Source of the DNA: DATBVX01 sp035263105 | GTDB lineage: Bacteria; Pseudomonadota; Gammaproteobacteria; Steroidobacterales; Steroidobacteraceae | DNA length: 40,782 nt | NCBI GenBank assembly: GCA_035263105.1 | Contig: DATFRO010000039.1 | Coordinates: 1-40,782, forward strand | Direction: 5' to 3' | In this document: positions 13,620 through 22,567 of the stretch, piece after piece | Layout of the letters: the number at the start of each line of letters is the position of its first letter | How positions within the stretch are numbered: position 1 is the first letter of the stretch | Made by a program: the position numbers and the translations under genes | The notes under the pieces: model-generated | Seen by the model: the letters and a program-made list of their open reading frames with translations, nothing else | What the model was told of the DNA's origin: nothing | The model's database searches: none

Positions 13620-14723
13620 TCAGGCGCCGGTGTTCTGCGCTTCGCGCACGTCCTGCACGCGCGCGCCGTCGCGCACCTTCTGCGTGCCCTCGACCACGAT
13701 GAGATCGCCGGCCGCGAGCCCCGAAACGATCTCGACGCGCCCCGGCTTGCGGCGGCCGATGTTGACCTCGCGCTTGCGCGCGCGCTCATCGCTCACGACG
13801 AAGACGTACTGCCGGCCTTCTTCGGGCACGAGCGCCTGCTCCGGGATCGTGAGCACGCGCCCGCGCTCTTCCTGCAGGCGCACGTTGAGGAACATGCCGG
13901 GCTTGAGCACGCCGTCGCGATTCGGGATCGCGGCGCGCACGGTGATGGCGCGCGTCGTCGGATCGAGGCGCGAGTCGATGCTGATGATGTTGCCTTTGAA
14001 GTCGCGGTTCGGGAACGCGACGCTGCGCGCGGTGAGCGGCAGCCCTTCGCGCAACATCGCGATGTAAGTTTCGGGCACGGAGAAGTCGAGCTTGATGATG
14101 CTGGTGTCATCGAGCGTCGTGATCACGGTGCCCGGGCTCACCAGGCTCCCGACACTCACGCGGCGCAGGCCGGTGCGGCCGTCGAACGGCGCGCGAATCA
14201 GCATGTCGGAGAGTTTCTTTTCGGAGGCGGTGACGCGTGCTTCGTTCGCGTGCAGGGTCGCCTCGAGCTGCTCGAGCTGCGACGGCGACAAGGCCTGCGT
14301 CGCATAGAGTTCCTGGCTGCGCTTGTAGGAGCTGCGGCTCTCGCTCAACGCCGCACGCGAAGCGTCGAGATCGGCGGTCGCCTCGACGCTGTCGAGTTGC
14401 ACCAGGATGTCGCCGCGGCGCACCTGTTGTCCTTCGCGAAAGCGGATCGCGGTGACGAGATTCGAGACTTTCGAGGTGATCTCCACCGCCTCATTGGCGC
14501 GCGCAGTGCCGAGCGCCTCGAGCTCGTAGGCGAAATCCTCTTCCCGGGCCGCGTCGGTCACGACGCCGACGGCCGCATCCGGCCCGCCATTGAAAGCCGC
14601 GCCGGCCGGCACGTTGTTCATTGCATTGGACTTGTCGCCCGAACAGCCGCCGAGCGCCGCGGTCAGCGCCGCGATGAGCACAGCCGCACTCAGCGGTGCG
14701 GGGATTCTGCGAAAAACATTCAT
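13620..14723 (-). CDS. RND-efflux periplasmic adaptor (membrane fusion) lipoprotein, orphan
   Basis: A 367-residue HlyD/AcrA-type membrane fusion protein. The signal peptide ends in a lipobox LGGC (Cys 27). The lipoyl/biotinyl-like half is EITSKVSNLVTAIRFREGQQVRRGDILVQLDSVEA. A coiled-coil hairpin spans residues about 120-165 (RAALSESRSSYKRSQELYATQALSPSQLEQLEA). The second lipoyl half is DMLIRAPFDGRTGLRRVSVGSLVSPGTVI, and a beta-barrel follows. It should join an inner-membrane pump to an outer-membrane channel. No RND pump or TolC-like gene is adjacent; the next gene is M32, behind a terminator. It lies 65 bases after the histidine kinase gene and may belong to that regulon. Confidence 0.9.
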   Translation of the reverse strand: MNVFRRIPAPLSAAVLIAALTAALGGCSGDKSNAMNNVPAGAAFNGGPDAAVGVVTDAAREEDFAYELEALGTARANEAVEITSKVSNLVTAIRFREGQQVRRGDILVQLDSVEATADLDASRAALSESRSSYKRSQELYATQALSPSQLEQLEATLHANEARVTASEKKLSDMLIRAPFDGRTGLRRVSVGSLVSPGTVITTLDDTSIIKLDFSVPETYIAMLREGLPLTARSVAFPNRDFKGNIISIDSRLDPTTRAITVRAAIPNRDGVLKPGMFLNVRLQEERGRVLTIPEQALVPEEGRQYVFVVSDERARKREVNIGRRKPGRVEIVSGLAAGDLIVVEGTQKVRDGARVQDVREAQNTGA

Positions 14724-14788
14724 GCCGCGCTGGCGCCGCCTGGGGAAGAGGCGCGGGAGTATGTCACTGTTTACCGCCCGAGAGTATG

Positions 14789-16165
14789 TCAGGCGGGACT
14801 GGGCAGTTCGACTTCGACGGCGAGGCCGGGTTCAGCGTTGCGCGCACGCACGCGTCCGCCGTGCAGCTCGACGATCGCCTTGACGAGCGCGAGGCCGATG
14901 CCGAAACCGCTGCTGGTGCGCGCGGTATCCACGCGGTAGAAGCGCTCGAAAATGTGCGGCAGCGCCTCGGGCGGCACGCCGCCGCCGTGATCGCGCACCG
15001 TGAGGTGCGCGATGTTCGAGGTGCTCCCCTTGCTCCCGTTGCGCAGCTCCACTTCGATACCACCGCCGCCGTGTCGGACGGCGTTCTCCAGCAGGTTCTG
15101 CGCGACCTGGAACAACAGGTCGCGATCCCCGGTCACCGTCGCGGGCTCGAGTTGCGCGGCGATGTGCATGCCCCGCTCCACCGCCACCGCCTCGTAGAGA
15201 TCGACCGCGTCCTGCCACACCGCGCGCAGGTCGATGTCGTCGTGACGCGGCCCGAAGCTGCCCGCCTCGATGCGCGCGAGACGCAGAAGCGCGGAGAACG
15301 TCGACAGCATCTCGTCGATGCGCTCGAGCGCCTGGTTCACGCGCTCGCGGCTCGCCGGTTCCAGGCGCGAGTCGCGGCTCAGCTCGTCGAGCTCGTTGCG
15401 CAGGCTCGCCACTGGGCGGCGCATATCGTGCGCGATCGCGCTGCTGATGTGACGCGTGCCGTCGATGAGCGTCGCGATGCGGTCGAATGCGGAGTTGAAG
15501 CGCCGCGCCAGTTCGTCGAGCTCATCGCCGGCGCCGCTCAGCGGCAGGCGCTGCGTCAGGTCGCCGCTCTCGATCGAGTCGACGCGCGTCGCCATCTTCG
15601 AGATGCGCCAGCGGAACAGGAGGATCGCGGTGATCCCGATCGCGCCGCAGGCGATCAGTCCGAAGATGGTCGCGCTCCACAGCTGGGTGCGCAGGTGCTG
15701 GTCGATGCGACGGAGCGGCGAGCGGCGGCCGACGAGGAGCAGGCGGTTGTCGTAGAGCTCGAAGACGCGCCCTTCGAGATCGTTGCCGTCCGTCTGCATC
15801 ACGCTGAACCAGGGACGCTCCTGTCGGGGCACGCCATTCGGCCAACCGGCGAGGTTTCCCGCGAGCTTGTGGCCGTCCGAATCGAGCAGCAGGTAGACGG
15901 CGTCCGGATCGGCCGGCGCGCGCACTCTCAGGTCTATCGTTTCCTTGAGCGCCTCGATGCCTTTTTCGTGGTAGTGCTCATCGAGGCCCTGGATCTCTTC
16001 CGCGATCGCCTCGCGCACCTGCTTGTTGAGGTCGGCGAAGGACTCGCGATACACCGGCCACAGCGCAAGGGCCAGCACCACGGCTGCGGCGAGCGGCAGG
16101 CACCAGGTGAGGAGATAGACCGGGCTTCTAATCCGACGCCAGGCCAAGACGGTATCCCGAGCCAC
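14789..16165 (-). CDS. Sensor histidine kinase with HAMP domain
   Basis: About 458 residues from GTG 16165. Alternatives are TTG 16147 and GTG 16195; the last would overlap the regulator gene by 68 bases. TM1 is YLLTWCLPLAAAVVLALALWPVY. A periplasmic sensor of about 130 residues follows, then TM2 (ATIFGLIACGAIGITAILLF) and HAMP (RVDSIESGDLTQRLPLSGAGDELDELARRFN). The phospho-acceptor His is in SSAIAHDMRRPVASLRNELDE, an unusual H-D-M-R-R-P version of the H-box. The ATP domain has N-box LLENAVRHGGG, G1 VRDHGGGVP and G2 SGFGIGLALV. It is paired with the OmpR-type regulator immediately upstream. The signal is unknown. Confidence 0.9.
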   Translation of the reverse strand: MARDTVLAWRRIRSPVYLLTWCLPLAAAVVLALALWPVYRESFADLNKQVREAIAEEIQGLDEHYHEKGIEALKETIDLRVRAPADPDAVYLLLDSDGHKLAGNLAGWPNGVPRQERPWFSVMQTDGNDLEGRVFELYDNRLLLVGRRSPLRRIDQHLRTQLWSATIFGLIACGAIGITAILLFRWRISKMATRVDSIESGDLTQRLPLSGAGDELDELARRFNSAFDRIATLIDGTRHISSAIAHDMRRPVASLRNELDELSRDSRLEPASRERVNQALERIDEMLSTFSALLRLARIEAGSFGPRHDDIDLRAVWQDAVDLYEAVAVERGMHIAAQLEPATVTGDRDLLFQVAQNLLENAVRHGGGGIEVELRNGSKGSTSNIAHLTVRDHGGGVPPEALPHIFERFYRVDTARTSSGFGIGLALVKAIVELHGGRVRARNAEPGLAVEVELPSPA

Positions 16166-16814
16166 GGATGGTATGCAGCAGCGGCTGCGTCGCACCGCGA
16201 TCGATCTTGGCGCGCAGGTTGGAGATGTGCACGTCGATGACGTTGGTGCGCGGGTCGAAGTGATAGTCCCACACGCCTTCGAGCAGCATGGTGCGCGTGA
16301 CCACCTGGTCCGCGTGGCGCATGAGAAATTCGAGGAGCTGGAATTCCTTGGGTTGCAGATCGATCTTGCTGCCGCTGCGCTTGACGCTGCGCTTCAAGAG
16401 ATCCATCTCGAGGTCGGCGACGCGCAGCGTCGTGACCGGGCCGGCGGTGTTCGCCGAGACACGCCGCTGCAACACTTCGAGGCGCGCCAGCAGCTCGCTC
16501 ACCGCGAACGGCTTGATGAGGTAATCGTCGCCGCCGGCGCGCAGGCCCGCGACGCGATCATCCACATCACCGAGCGCGCTCAGGATCAGCACGGGCGTAT
16601 CGATCTTGGAACCGCGTAACGCGCGCAGGATCGCGAGCCCATCGACCTGCGGGAGCATCCGGTCGAGCACGATCGCCTGGTAGGGCTCGCTCATCGCGAG
16701 GAAGAGGCCATCCCGCCCGTCCGCGGCGAGGTCCACCGCGTGGCCCGCTTCCTTGAGTCCCCGCTCGATGAAGCGGGCAACCTCCCTGTCATCCTCGACT
16801 ACCAGGATCCGCAT
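16128..16814 (-). CDS. OmpR/PhoB-family response regulator
   Basis: A 228-residue two-domain regulator. The receiver domain has the acidic pair EDD at residues 7-9, the phospho-acceptor Asp 51 in LDRMLPQVDGL, the Ser in LILSA and the Lys in YLIKPFAVSELLARLEVL. The DNA-binding winged helix covers residues about 130-225, with LQPKEFQLLEFLMRHADQVVTRTMLLEGVWDYHFDPRTNVIDVHISNLRAK split over the recognition region and ending TIRGSGYRLG. ATG 16814 starts 37 bases after the acvB stop. It overlaps the kinase gene. The probable targets are the neighbouring envelope genes. Confidence 0.94.
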   Translation of the reverse strand: MRILVVEDDREVARFIERGLKEAGHAVDLAADGRDGLFLAMSEPYQAIVLDRMLPQVDGLAILRALRGSKIDTPVLILSALGDVDDRVAGLRAGGDDYLIKPFAVSELLARLEVLQRRVSANTAGPVTTLRVADLEMDLLKRSVKRSGSKIDLQPKEFQLLEFLMRHADQVVTRTMLLEGVWDYHFDPRTNVIDVHISNLRAKIDRGATQPLLHTIRGSGYRLGLASD

Positions 16815-16851
16815 GCTCAGAGTCTAGCTCGCATTCGCGGGTGTGGCGCGC

Positions 16852-18324
16852 TCACTTGAATGCAAGGAGGCTCTCGGCCAGGCGGCCATAGTCACCCTCG
16901 AAGTGATGGCCGCCCGGCAGCTCGATGACGCGGAAGCGCTCGCGATCGAGCCGCGGGCAGAGCGTGTTGGTGTCGTCGTGCGCATAAACGCAGACGAAGG
17001 GCGTCTTCAGGCGCTCGACCTCCGGAAAGAGCGGCAGGCCCGCGTGGTGCTTGCCGACCCAGGTGGTGAGGTGAAACTCGAACTCGGCCTCGGTGCCGGG
17101 CGCGAGTGCGGCCGCAAGCGCGACGTGACTCGCGGTGTCGGCGCTCAGGCGATTGAGCGCGAACGGCAGCACTTCGGCGCCCATTGAATAGCCGATGACC
17201 AGCACGCGCTGTTTCTGCCACTGGTCGAGGTAGTGACGAATCACGCGATCCAGATCCGCACCGGTCTGTTCCGGCGTGCGTGACTTCCAGAAGTACTGCA
17301 GCGTCGAGAGCCCCACGACCGGGATACCGCGTGCGGCCAGGTCCGTGGCGAGACCGCGGTCGAGCCCCGCCCAACCGCCATCGCCCGTGAGAATCACCGC
17401 GAAGCTGTCGCCGGGAGTGCCGGTCGCGGGGACTTCGATCAGCGGCAGGTCGCCGAGCGATGCCCCGCTGCTCGTGGTCGTGGACGCGGCCGACGATTGC
17501 GCGTCCTGGCTCAGGGAGTCATACGCGCTCAGGAACTGCGGCATCCAGTTCTTCGGCACCGAATAGCCGTGACCCACGTTCGGCAGCATCACGAGCTGCG
17601 CGTTGGCGATTGGCGTGACGAAATCGTGGCTGCGCTTGGGATCGCACACCTGGTCGAGATCGCCCTGCAGGACGATCCAGCGCGCTGGCGTGCTCTCGAC
17701 CGGCTGCATGTCGTAACCGGGCGGTGGCGTGTGCCGCACCTCGGTGCGCAACAGGTTCTCTTCACAGAGCGGCGTCGGCGTTTCGAGGTCGGGTCCGAAG
17801 CCGAGGCTCAACGCGCCGGAGAAGGTTCCCGCGGGCGCCTGGAGCAGCAGCGCGTAGGCGAGCGTCGCACCGGAGCTGTAACCGACGAGCAACGGATACT
17901 GGTAGTGCGGCAACGCGAAGCGCGCCTCGAGCGTATGCGCGAGCTGCTCGAACTGCGCGGCCGGGTAGATGCAGCCGCGCTCGTGCAGCGGCGGGACTTT
18001 GATCGCGTGCCGGATGTCGACGCCAGCCACCAGCGCGCCGCGCGCGGCGAGTGCGCGCGCCATGTCGACGACGCCGAGGTTCCAGCCGCCATCACCCGAG
18101 ATGAAGAGCGCGACGCTCCGTGGCGCTGCCGTCGGCTGGTACACCGTGATGCGACCGAGATCCTGGAAGTCGAACGTCGTCTCGCCCGGTGCCGACGACT
18201 TGGAAGACGTTGATGCAGGCGACGAGGACGAAGCAGCCGCAGCCGCGACGGCGCTCTGCGCGCTGAGCCCGCAGAGCACGCTGAGTGCACAGAACCACCC
18301 GGCGAAGTGACGCGCGGCTCTCAT
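16852..18324 (-). CDS. acvB: AcvB/VirJ-family periplasmic lysyl-phosphatidylglycerol hydrolase
   Basis: A 490-residue exported protein. The signal peptide is MRAARHFAGWFCALSVLCGL. Two alpha/beta-hydrolase-like halves follow. The first (residues about 55-260) has LFISGDGGWNLGVVDMARAL and the elbow GYSSGATLAYA. The second is the VirJ domain (about 290-490) with ILTGDGGWAGLDRGLATDLAARGI and the elbow GYSMGAEVLPFALNRL. In Agrobacterium, AcvB hydrolyses aminoacylated phosphatidylglycerol and is encoded next to the MprF homologue LpiA, the same pairing as here. ATG 18322-18324 overlaps the mprF stop, so the larger upstream frame is a shadow. The second half is bound by the regulator gene 37 bases downstream. 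Confidence 0.88.
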   Translation of the reverse strand: MRAARHFAGWFCALSVLCGLSAQSAVAAAAASSSSPASTSSKSSAPGETTFDFQDLGRITVYQPTAAPRSVALFISGDGGWNLGVVDMARALAARGALVAGVDIRHAIKVPPLHERGCIYPAAQFEQLAHTLEARFALPHYQYPLLVGYSSGATLAYALLLQAPAGTFSGALSLGFGPDLETPTPLCEENLLRTEVRHTPPPGYDMQPVESTPARWIVLQGDLDQVCDPKRSHDFVTPIANAQLVMLPNVGHGYSVPKNWMPQFLSAYDSLSQDAQSSAASTTTSSGASLGDLPLIEVPATGTPGDSFAVILTGDGGWAGLDRGLATDLAARGIPVVGLSTLQYFWKSRTPEQTGADLDRVIRHYLDQWQKQRVLVIGYSMGAEVLPFALNRLSADTASHVALAAALAPGTEAEFEFHLTTWVGKHHAGLPLFPEVERLKTPFVCVYAHDDTNTLCPRLDRERFRVIELPGGHHFEGDYGRLAESLLAFK

Positions 18325-20975
18325 GGGCCCACGCGCCGCAGTCGCTTGCGGTCGTTGTTGTCGGAAGTGGCCGGCGCACCGCCCGGATCCGCGTCGACAC
18401 CGGACCCCGAGGACTGCGCTGCCGGCGCTTCGTTGCGTGCTGCTGATGCCATGCGTGCTCCGCCGCCGATGAGTCGTGTGACGTCGAGAAGAATTCCGGG
18501 CAGTGCCAGGCCGCCGGGTGCGGCGAGATAGCGCGGCCGCCAATGCGGGGCGAACTTCGCCTTGTAGCGGCGCAGGCCTTCGAAGTTGTAGAAGCGCTGG
18601 CCGCGGCGCGCGATGAGATCGAGGATCCGCTGCCAGCGCGAGGCGAGTCGGTGACGCGCCATGCCGGTGAGCGGCGCCATGCCGAGGTTGAACGCGTGAT
18701 AGCCCTGCGCCTTGCCCCACAGCATGGTCTCGATCAGGAGGTAATCCATCACGCCCACCGGCGCGTCGCGCGTCTGGCGCATCAGGTCGACCGACAGCTC
18801 GTGTCCCGCCGGCGCGAGCCACAGGTTCGCGAACGCCACCGGTTGATCGCCGCGGAACACGAGCACGCATGGAAAGCGGGCGAGATACCCCGCGTCGAAG
18901 TAACCGAGCGAGAACCCCTTCTCGGCGCCCGCCTTGTCCTGTAGCCAGTCGTCGGAGATGCGCTTGAGTTCCTCGAGCCAGTCGCCGACTTCGTGCGCCG
19001 GCACCACCGTGAAACGCAGGCCCTCGCGCAGGGCGCGGTTGCGCGCACCGCGCAGCGTAGCGCGCGCGCCGCCTTCGAGCGTGAAGGCATCGAGATCGAC
19101 GATCGCCTCTTCACCCACCTTGACCAGCGAGAGACCGAGATCGAGATAGCGCTCCAGGTCCTGGCTGCCGATCTGGTAGAAGACGCAGTTGAGGCCGCGC
19201 CGGTCGGCCAGCTCGCGAAACGCCCAGCGCAATTGGTTGCGACTCGCCGCATCGCCCACCGGGTCGCCCATCGCGATCAGCGAATCGCCGATGCTCTGGT
19301 ACATGACGAAGCCGTGCTCATCCTCGGACTTGAGGATCGCCTTGTCGCCGAGATACGCGAGGAGCGGCTGCGTCTCGGTCGCTTGTTCGAGCACCGGCGT
19401 GAGCGCATCGAGCGTGGCGTCGTCGGGTGTCGACTCCGCGCCGCGCGCCGGACGCAGCAGTTCGCGCAACGCGATCGCTGACAACACGACGACCACCACG
19501 ACGAGCGCACGCAAGGCACGCGGCGCATCACCGGCCGCCTCGAACTGCCACAGGAGTTCGTGCTGATACGGCACGTGTCGGTACGCGAACAGCATCAGCC
19601 AGCCGGTGCCGAACACGACGGCGGCGACGTTGCGCCACCAGATCCAGGAGAAGCGCGCTTCGAACAGCGCCGCAGGGCGATAGAAGCGCCGCCGCGCGAT
19701 CCAGAGCGCGAGCGCCAGGATCACCGTCGCCACGATGAGGAGCGGTGGATCGCTGCGCAGCGTCGAGAGCACCGCGGCCACGACGAGCGCCCCGAAGGTG
19801 AGCACCCATGCGCCGTGATTGCGCTGATGGATGCCGCGCGCCAGCACCAGGAGCGCGACGCCGAGGAGGCTCGCCGTGAGGTGCGAGACCTCGAGGAGCG
19901 CGAGCGGCGTGTCGCCGCGCGCTTCGCGCGGCAGCGGCAGTGAGCCCGCGAAGAGGAGCCACGCGCCGGCGCCGAACACCGCGACAGCAGTGAGTGTCGG
20001 GATCATGTCGCCGATCAGGCGGCCGATGGTGCGACTGCGATTCCTCACCATCACCGCCGCCGGTGCCGCAATACCGATCACGAGCGGCAGCACGTAGTAG
20101 ATCGCGCGATACACCAGGATCGAGGCGAGCAGCTCGCTCGGATTGACCTGCGGCATCAGGCGCAACATCGCCCACTCGAACACACCCAGTCCCGCGGGCA
20201 CCGTCGACACCAGACCGGCGAGCACCGCGATCACGTAGAGGCCGAGGAAGCTGCCGAAGGTCGTGTTCGCGGATGCCGGGAGCAACGCGTAGAGCGTCGC
20301 GGACGCGCACGCGAGCTCCACGACGCTGACGAGGAGCGCGAGGCACGCATCGCGACGCGAGGGCAGCGTCAGGCTGAACTTGCGCCACTGCACGAGCGTC
20401 GGGGTCGCGCGCAGGAAGACGAGCAGCGCGCCGAGCGCCACGAGCGCGGCGATGCCAAGCACGCGCCACAGCGTGACGCCACTCGACACGACCAGCGCGA
20501 GTTGCTCCGGGACGAGCGCCGCGGTGAGTCCGCTCAGCGCCCACGCGCCGAGAAGAAAGCCGGTGCTCGTATGAAAGACGATCTGGGCGACTTCGCCCGC
20601 GGTCGCACCTGAATCACCGTAGCCCTTGAGCCGGATGGCGCCGCCGGTGAGCGAAGCAAACCCGAGCGTGTGGCCGAGCGCATTCGCCATGAACGCGGTG
20701 CCAAACATCCGGAGGCGCGACACCTTGCGCCCGACCGCGCGCAGTCCCTGCCAGTCGAAAACGGTGAGCAGCGCATAGCTCAACAGCATCGCCGCCGTGC
20801 TCGCGGCGAGTGCGCCCCACGACAGGGCATGGATGTCCGCACGCAGGTGACCCCAGGTCAGGCCGTGGAAGGATTTCTCGAGCGCGAAAGTGACGAGAAT
20901 CAGCGCGCCGATGCTGATTGCGGCCCGCACGGGCCCGGAGCCGAGCCCGCCGCTGCCAGGGCTGCTGTCTTTCAT
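18321..20975 (-). CDS. mprF: Bifunctional phosphatidylglycerol lysyltransferase/flippase MprF
   Basis: An 884-residue integral membrane protein. The N-terminal half is a polytopic flippase domain with the family motif GLYVIAVLAGLVSTVPAGLGVFEWAML and more than ten hydrophobic segments to about residue 500. The C-terminal cytoplasmic DUF2156 synthase domain runs from about 530 to 850, including AYLGDKAILKSEDEHGFVMYQ, IAMGDPVGD, LFVLVF-type strands and HAFNLGMAPLTGMARH. The enzyme transfers an amino acid from aminoacyl-tRNA to phosphatidylglycerol and flips the product, lowering the negative surface charge. It is co-transcribed with acvB (ATGA overlap). The last 45 residues (after LIGGGARM) form a low-complexity tail. 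Confidence 0.93.
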   Translation of the reverse strand: MKDSSPGSGGLGSGPVRAAISIGALILVTFALEKSFHGLTWGHLRADIHALSWGALAASTAAMLLSYALLTVFDWQGLRAVGRKVSRLRMFGTAFMANALGHTLGFASLTGGAIRLKGYGDSGATAGEVAQIVFHTSTGFLLGAWALSGLTAALVPEQLALVVSSGVTLWRVLGIAALVALGALLVFLRATPTLVQWRKFSLTLPSRRDACLALLVSVVELACASATLYALLPASANTTFGSFLGLYVIAVLAGLVSTVPAGLGVFEWAMLRLMPQVNPSELLASILVYRAIYYVLPLVIGIAAPAAVMVRNRSRTIGRLIGDMIPTLTAVAVFGAGAWLLFAGSLPLPREARGDTPLALLEVSHLTASLLGVALLVLARGIHQRNHGAWVLTFGALVVAAVLSTLRSDPPLLIVATVILALALWIARRRFYRPAALFEARFSWIWWRNVAAVVFGTGWLMLFAYRHVPYQHELLWQFEAAGDAPRALRALVVVVVVLSAIALRELLRPARGAESTPDDATLDALTPVLEQATETQPLLAYLGDKAILKSEDEHGFVMYQSIGDSLIAMGDPVGDAASRNQLRWAFRELADRRGLNCVFYQIGSQDLERYLDLGLSLVKVGEEAIVDLDAFTLEGGARATLRGARNRALREGLRFTVVPAHEVGDWLEELKRISDDWLQDKAGAEKGFSLGYFDAGYLARFPCVLVFRGDQPVAFANLWLAPAGHELSVDLMRQTRDAPVGVMDYLLIETMLWGKAQGYHAFNLGMAPLTGMARHRLASRWQRILDLIARRGQRFYNFEGLRRYKAKFAPHWRPRYLAAPGGLALPGILLDVTRLIGGGARMASAARNEAPAAQSSGSGVDADPGGAPATSDNNDRKRLRRVGP

Positions 20976-21097
20976 GAGGGAACGAACGCCGCGTCCTTGG
21001 ATGGCGCACAGGCTGCGCCAGCCCGGCTTGAGGGCCGATTCGCGGACCCTTAAGAGGAGTTAATTGAAGCGTTTTTTCAGCGAAATCCGGCTGTTCG

Positions 21098-22039
21098 TCA
21101 CGGTTCCGGATCGGAGCCGTCCGGGATGCCTTCGAAGAGCGGCGTCGAGAGGTAGCGCTCCGCGGTGTCCGGCAGCATCGCGAGAATGACATCGCCCTGC
21201 TTCGCCTTGGCGGCCACCTTGAGCGCGGCCGCAAACGTCGCGCCCGAAGAGATGCCACAGAAGATGCCTTCGCTCTTCGAGAGGAGCCGCGACGTCTCGA
21301 TCGCTTCCACGTCGGTGACGGGAAGAATCTCGTCCGCCACTTCGCGATCGAGCACCGCCGGGATGAAGTCCGGCGTCCAGCCCTGGATCTTGTGCGGCTT
21401 CCATTCACGTCCCGAGAGGAGCGCCGCGCCCTCGGGCTCGCTCACCGTGATGCGCACGTCGGGACGCGCGAGCTTGATGACCTGGCCCGCACCGGTGAGT
21501 GTTCCGCCGGTTCCCCAGCCGGTGACCCAATGATCGAGTCGCTTGCCGGCAAAATCTCGCAAGATCTCCGGGCCCGTCGTGTTGCGGTGATATTCCGGGT
21601 TCGCTTCGTTCTCGAACTGGCGCGCGAGGAACCAGCCGTGCTTCTTCGCGAGCGCCTCGGCCTTGCGCACCATGCCGGTGCCGCGCTCCGCGGCTGGCGT
21701 GAGAATCACCTTCGCACCCAGGAGGCGCATGATCTTGCGCCGTTCGACCGAGAAGCTCTCGGCCATGATCGAGACGAAGGGATAGCCCTTCGCCGCGCAC
21801 ACCATCGCGAGCGCGATCCCCGTGTTGCCCGACGTCGCTTCGACGACCGTCTGGCCGGGACGAATCGTGCCGCGCCGCTCGGCATCCTCGATGATCGCGA
21901 TCGCCAACCGGTCCTTCACCGAAGACAGCGGGTTGAAGAACTCGCATTTCACATACATCGTGACGTGCGCGGGCGCGATGCGATTGATGCGCACCACGGG
22001 AGTGCGGCCGATGGTGCCGAGAATGCTGTCATAGATCAT
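21098..22039 (-). CDS. cysK: Cysteine synthase A (O-acetylserine sulfhydrylase)
   Basis: A 313-residue PLP enzyme of the CysK type that makes cysteine from O-acetylserine and sulfide. The PLP lysine is in FNPLSSVKDRLA. The substrate loop is TSGNTGIALAM, and the phosphate-binding stretch is GTGGTLTGAGQ, with GISSGAT near the C terminus. The start at ATG 22037-22039 follows AGGAGCC at good spacing; the frame is open further upstream but without a site. It is transcribed away from phaR across a 106-base divergent region. No cysE or sulfate genes are nearby. Confidence 0.93.
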   Translation of the reverse strand: MIYDSILGTIGRTPVVRINRIAPAHVTMYVKCEFFNPLSSVKDRLAIAIIEDAERRGTIRPGQTVVEATSGNTGIALAMVCAAKGYPFVSIMAESFSVERRKIMRLLGAKVILTPAAERGTGMVRKAEALAKKHGWFLARQFENEANPEYHRNTTGPEILRDFAGKRLDHWVTGWGTGGTLTGAGQVIKLARPDVRITVSEPEGAALLSGREWKPHKIQGWTPDFIPAVLDREVADEILPVTDVEAIETSRLLSKSEGIFCGISSGATFAAALKVAAKAKQGDVILAMLPDTAERYLSTPLFEGIPDGSDPEP

Positions 22040-22123
22040 GGTGGCTCCTGGCGGCGAGCGGCCTGGACGGGCCGGGGCGGCTATGGTCAGCGCTTCGCGC
22101 GCAGTTCTCAAGTCTGGCGCGCG

Positions 22124-22137
22124 TTATCAGGTACACT
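22124..22137 (+). promoter_or_regulatory. Possible phaR -10 region giving a near-leaderless transcript
   Basis: TACACT at 22132-22137 (with TTATCA at 22124-22129 as an alternative) lies nine bases before the phaR ATG. No ribosome binding site separates them. If it is used, transcription would start within a few bases of the start codon. The -35 region is poor. The assignment is tentative. Confidence 0.3.
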
Positions 22138-22145
22138 GCCCGCCC

Positions 22146-22508
22146 ATGGGGGCCGAACGTACCATCAAGAAGTACGCCAACCGGCGGCTGTACGATGCAA
22201 CCGTGAGCCGTCATGTCACTCTCGAAGACATCCGCGCGCTCATCGTCGAAGGCCAGAAGGTGCGGGTGGTCGAGGACAAGACCGGCATCGACATCACGCG
22301 CCTCATCCTCCTGCAGGTGATCGCCGAGCAGGAGCAGTTCGGCCAGCCGATCCTGAGCACGCAGCTCCTCGAGTCGATCATCCGCATCTACGGCAACGCC
22401 CAGCAGGACGGGATGGCGTGCCGTCTGCAGGAGAGCGTCGAGAGTTTTCTGCGCGAGCACGACCTCTCAGCACCGGTCGGCGTTCGCAAGGGTAACGGCA
22501 GCGAGTGA
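22146..22508 (+). CDS. phaR: Polyhydroxyalkanoate synthesis repressor PhaR
   Basis: A 120-residue regulator. Its N-terminal PHB/PHA accumulation regulator domain is nearly canonical: RTIKKYANRRLYDATVSRHVTLEDIRALIVEG, then VRVVEDKTGIDITRLILLQVIAEQE. A short accumulation-associated C-terminal segment follows (QPILSTQLLESIIRIYGNAQQ). PhaR binds phasin and its own promoters and is released by binding to polyhydroxyalkanoate granules. ATG 22146 is chosen because the conserved domain starts four residues later. The protein is shorter than the 180-residue versions. No pha synthase genes are in the window. Confidence 0.93.
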   Translation: MGAERTIKKYANRRLYDATVSRHVTLEDIRALIVEGQKVRVVEDKTGIDITRLILLQVIAEQEQFGQPILSTQLLESIIRIYGNAQQDGMACRLQESVESFLREHDLSAPVGVRKGNGSE

Positions 22509-22515
22509 AGTCCTG

Positions 22516-22536
22516 GCGGCGTCGGCGCGACGCCGC
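22516..22536. terminator. Perfect GC hairpin between convergent genes
   Basis: GCGGCGTC (22516-22523) and GACGCCGC (22529-22536) form a perfect eight-pair stem with a five-base loop. It lies in the 59-base gap where phaR (plus) and the RutB-like gene (minus) converge. No T-run follows on either strand. A bidirectional end-of-transcript structure is likely, but the termination mode is unsure. Confidence 0.45.
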
Positions 22537-22567
22537 GTGCGGTGGCGTGCGCTCGTGCGGACGAGGT

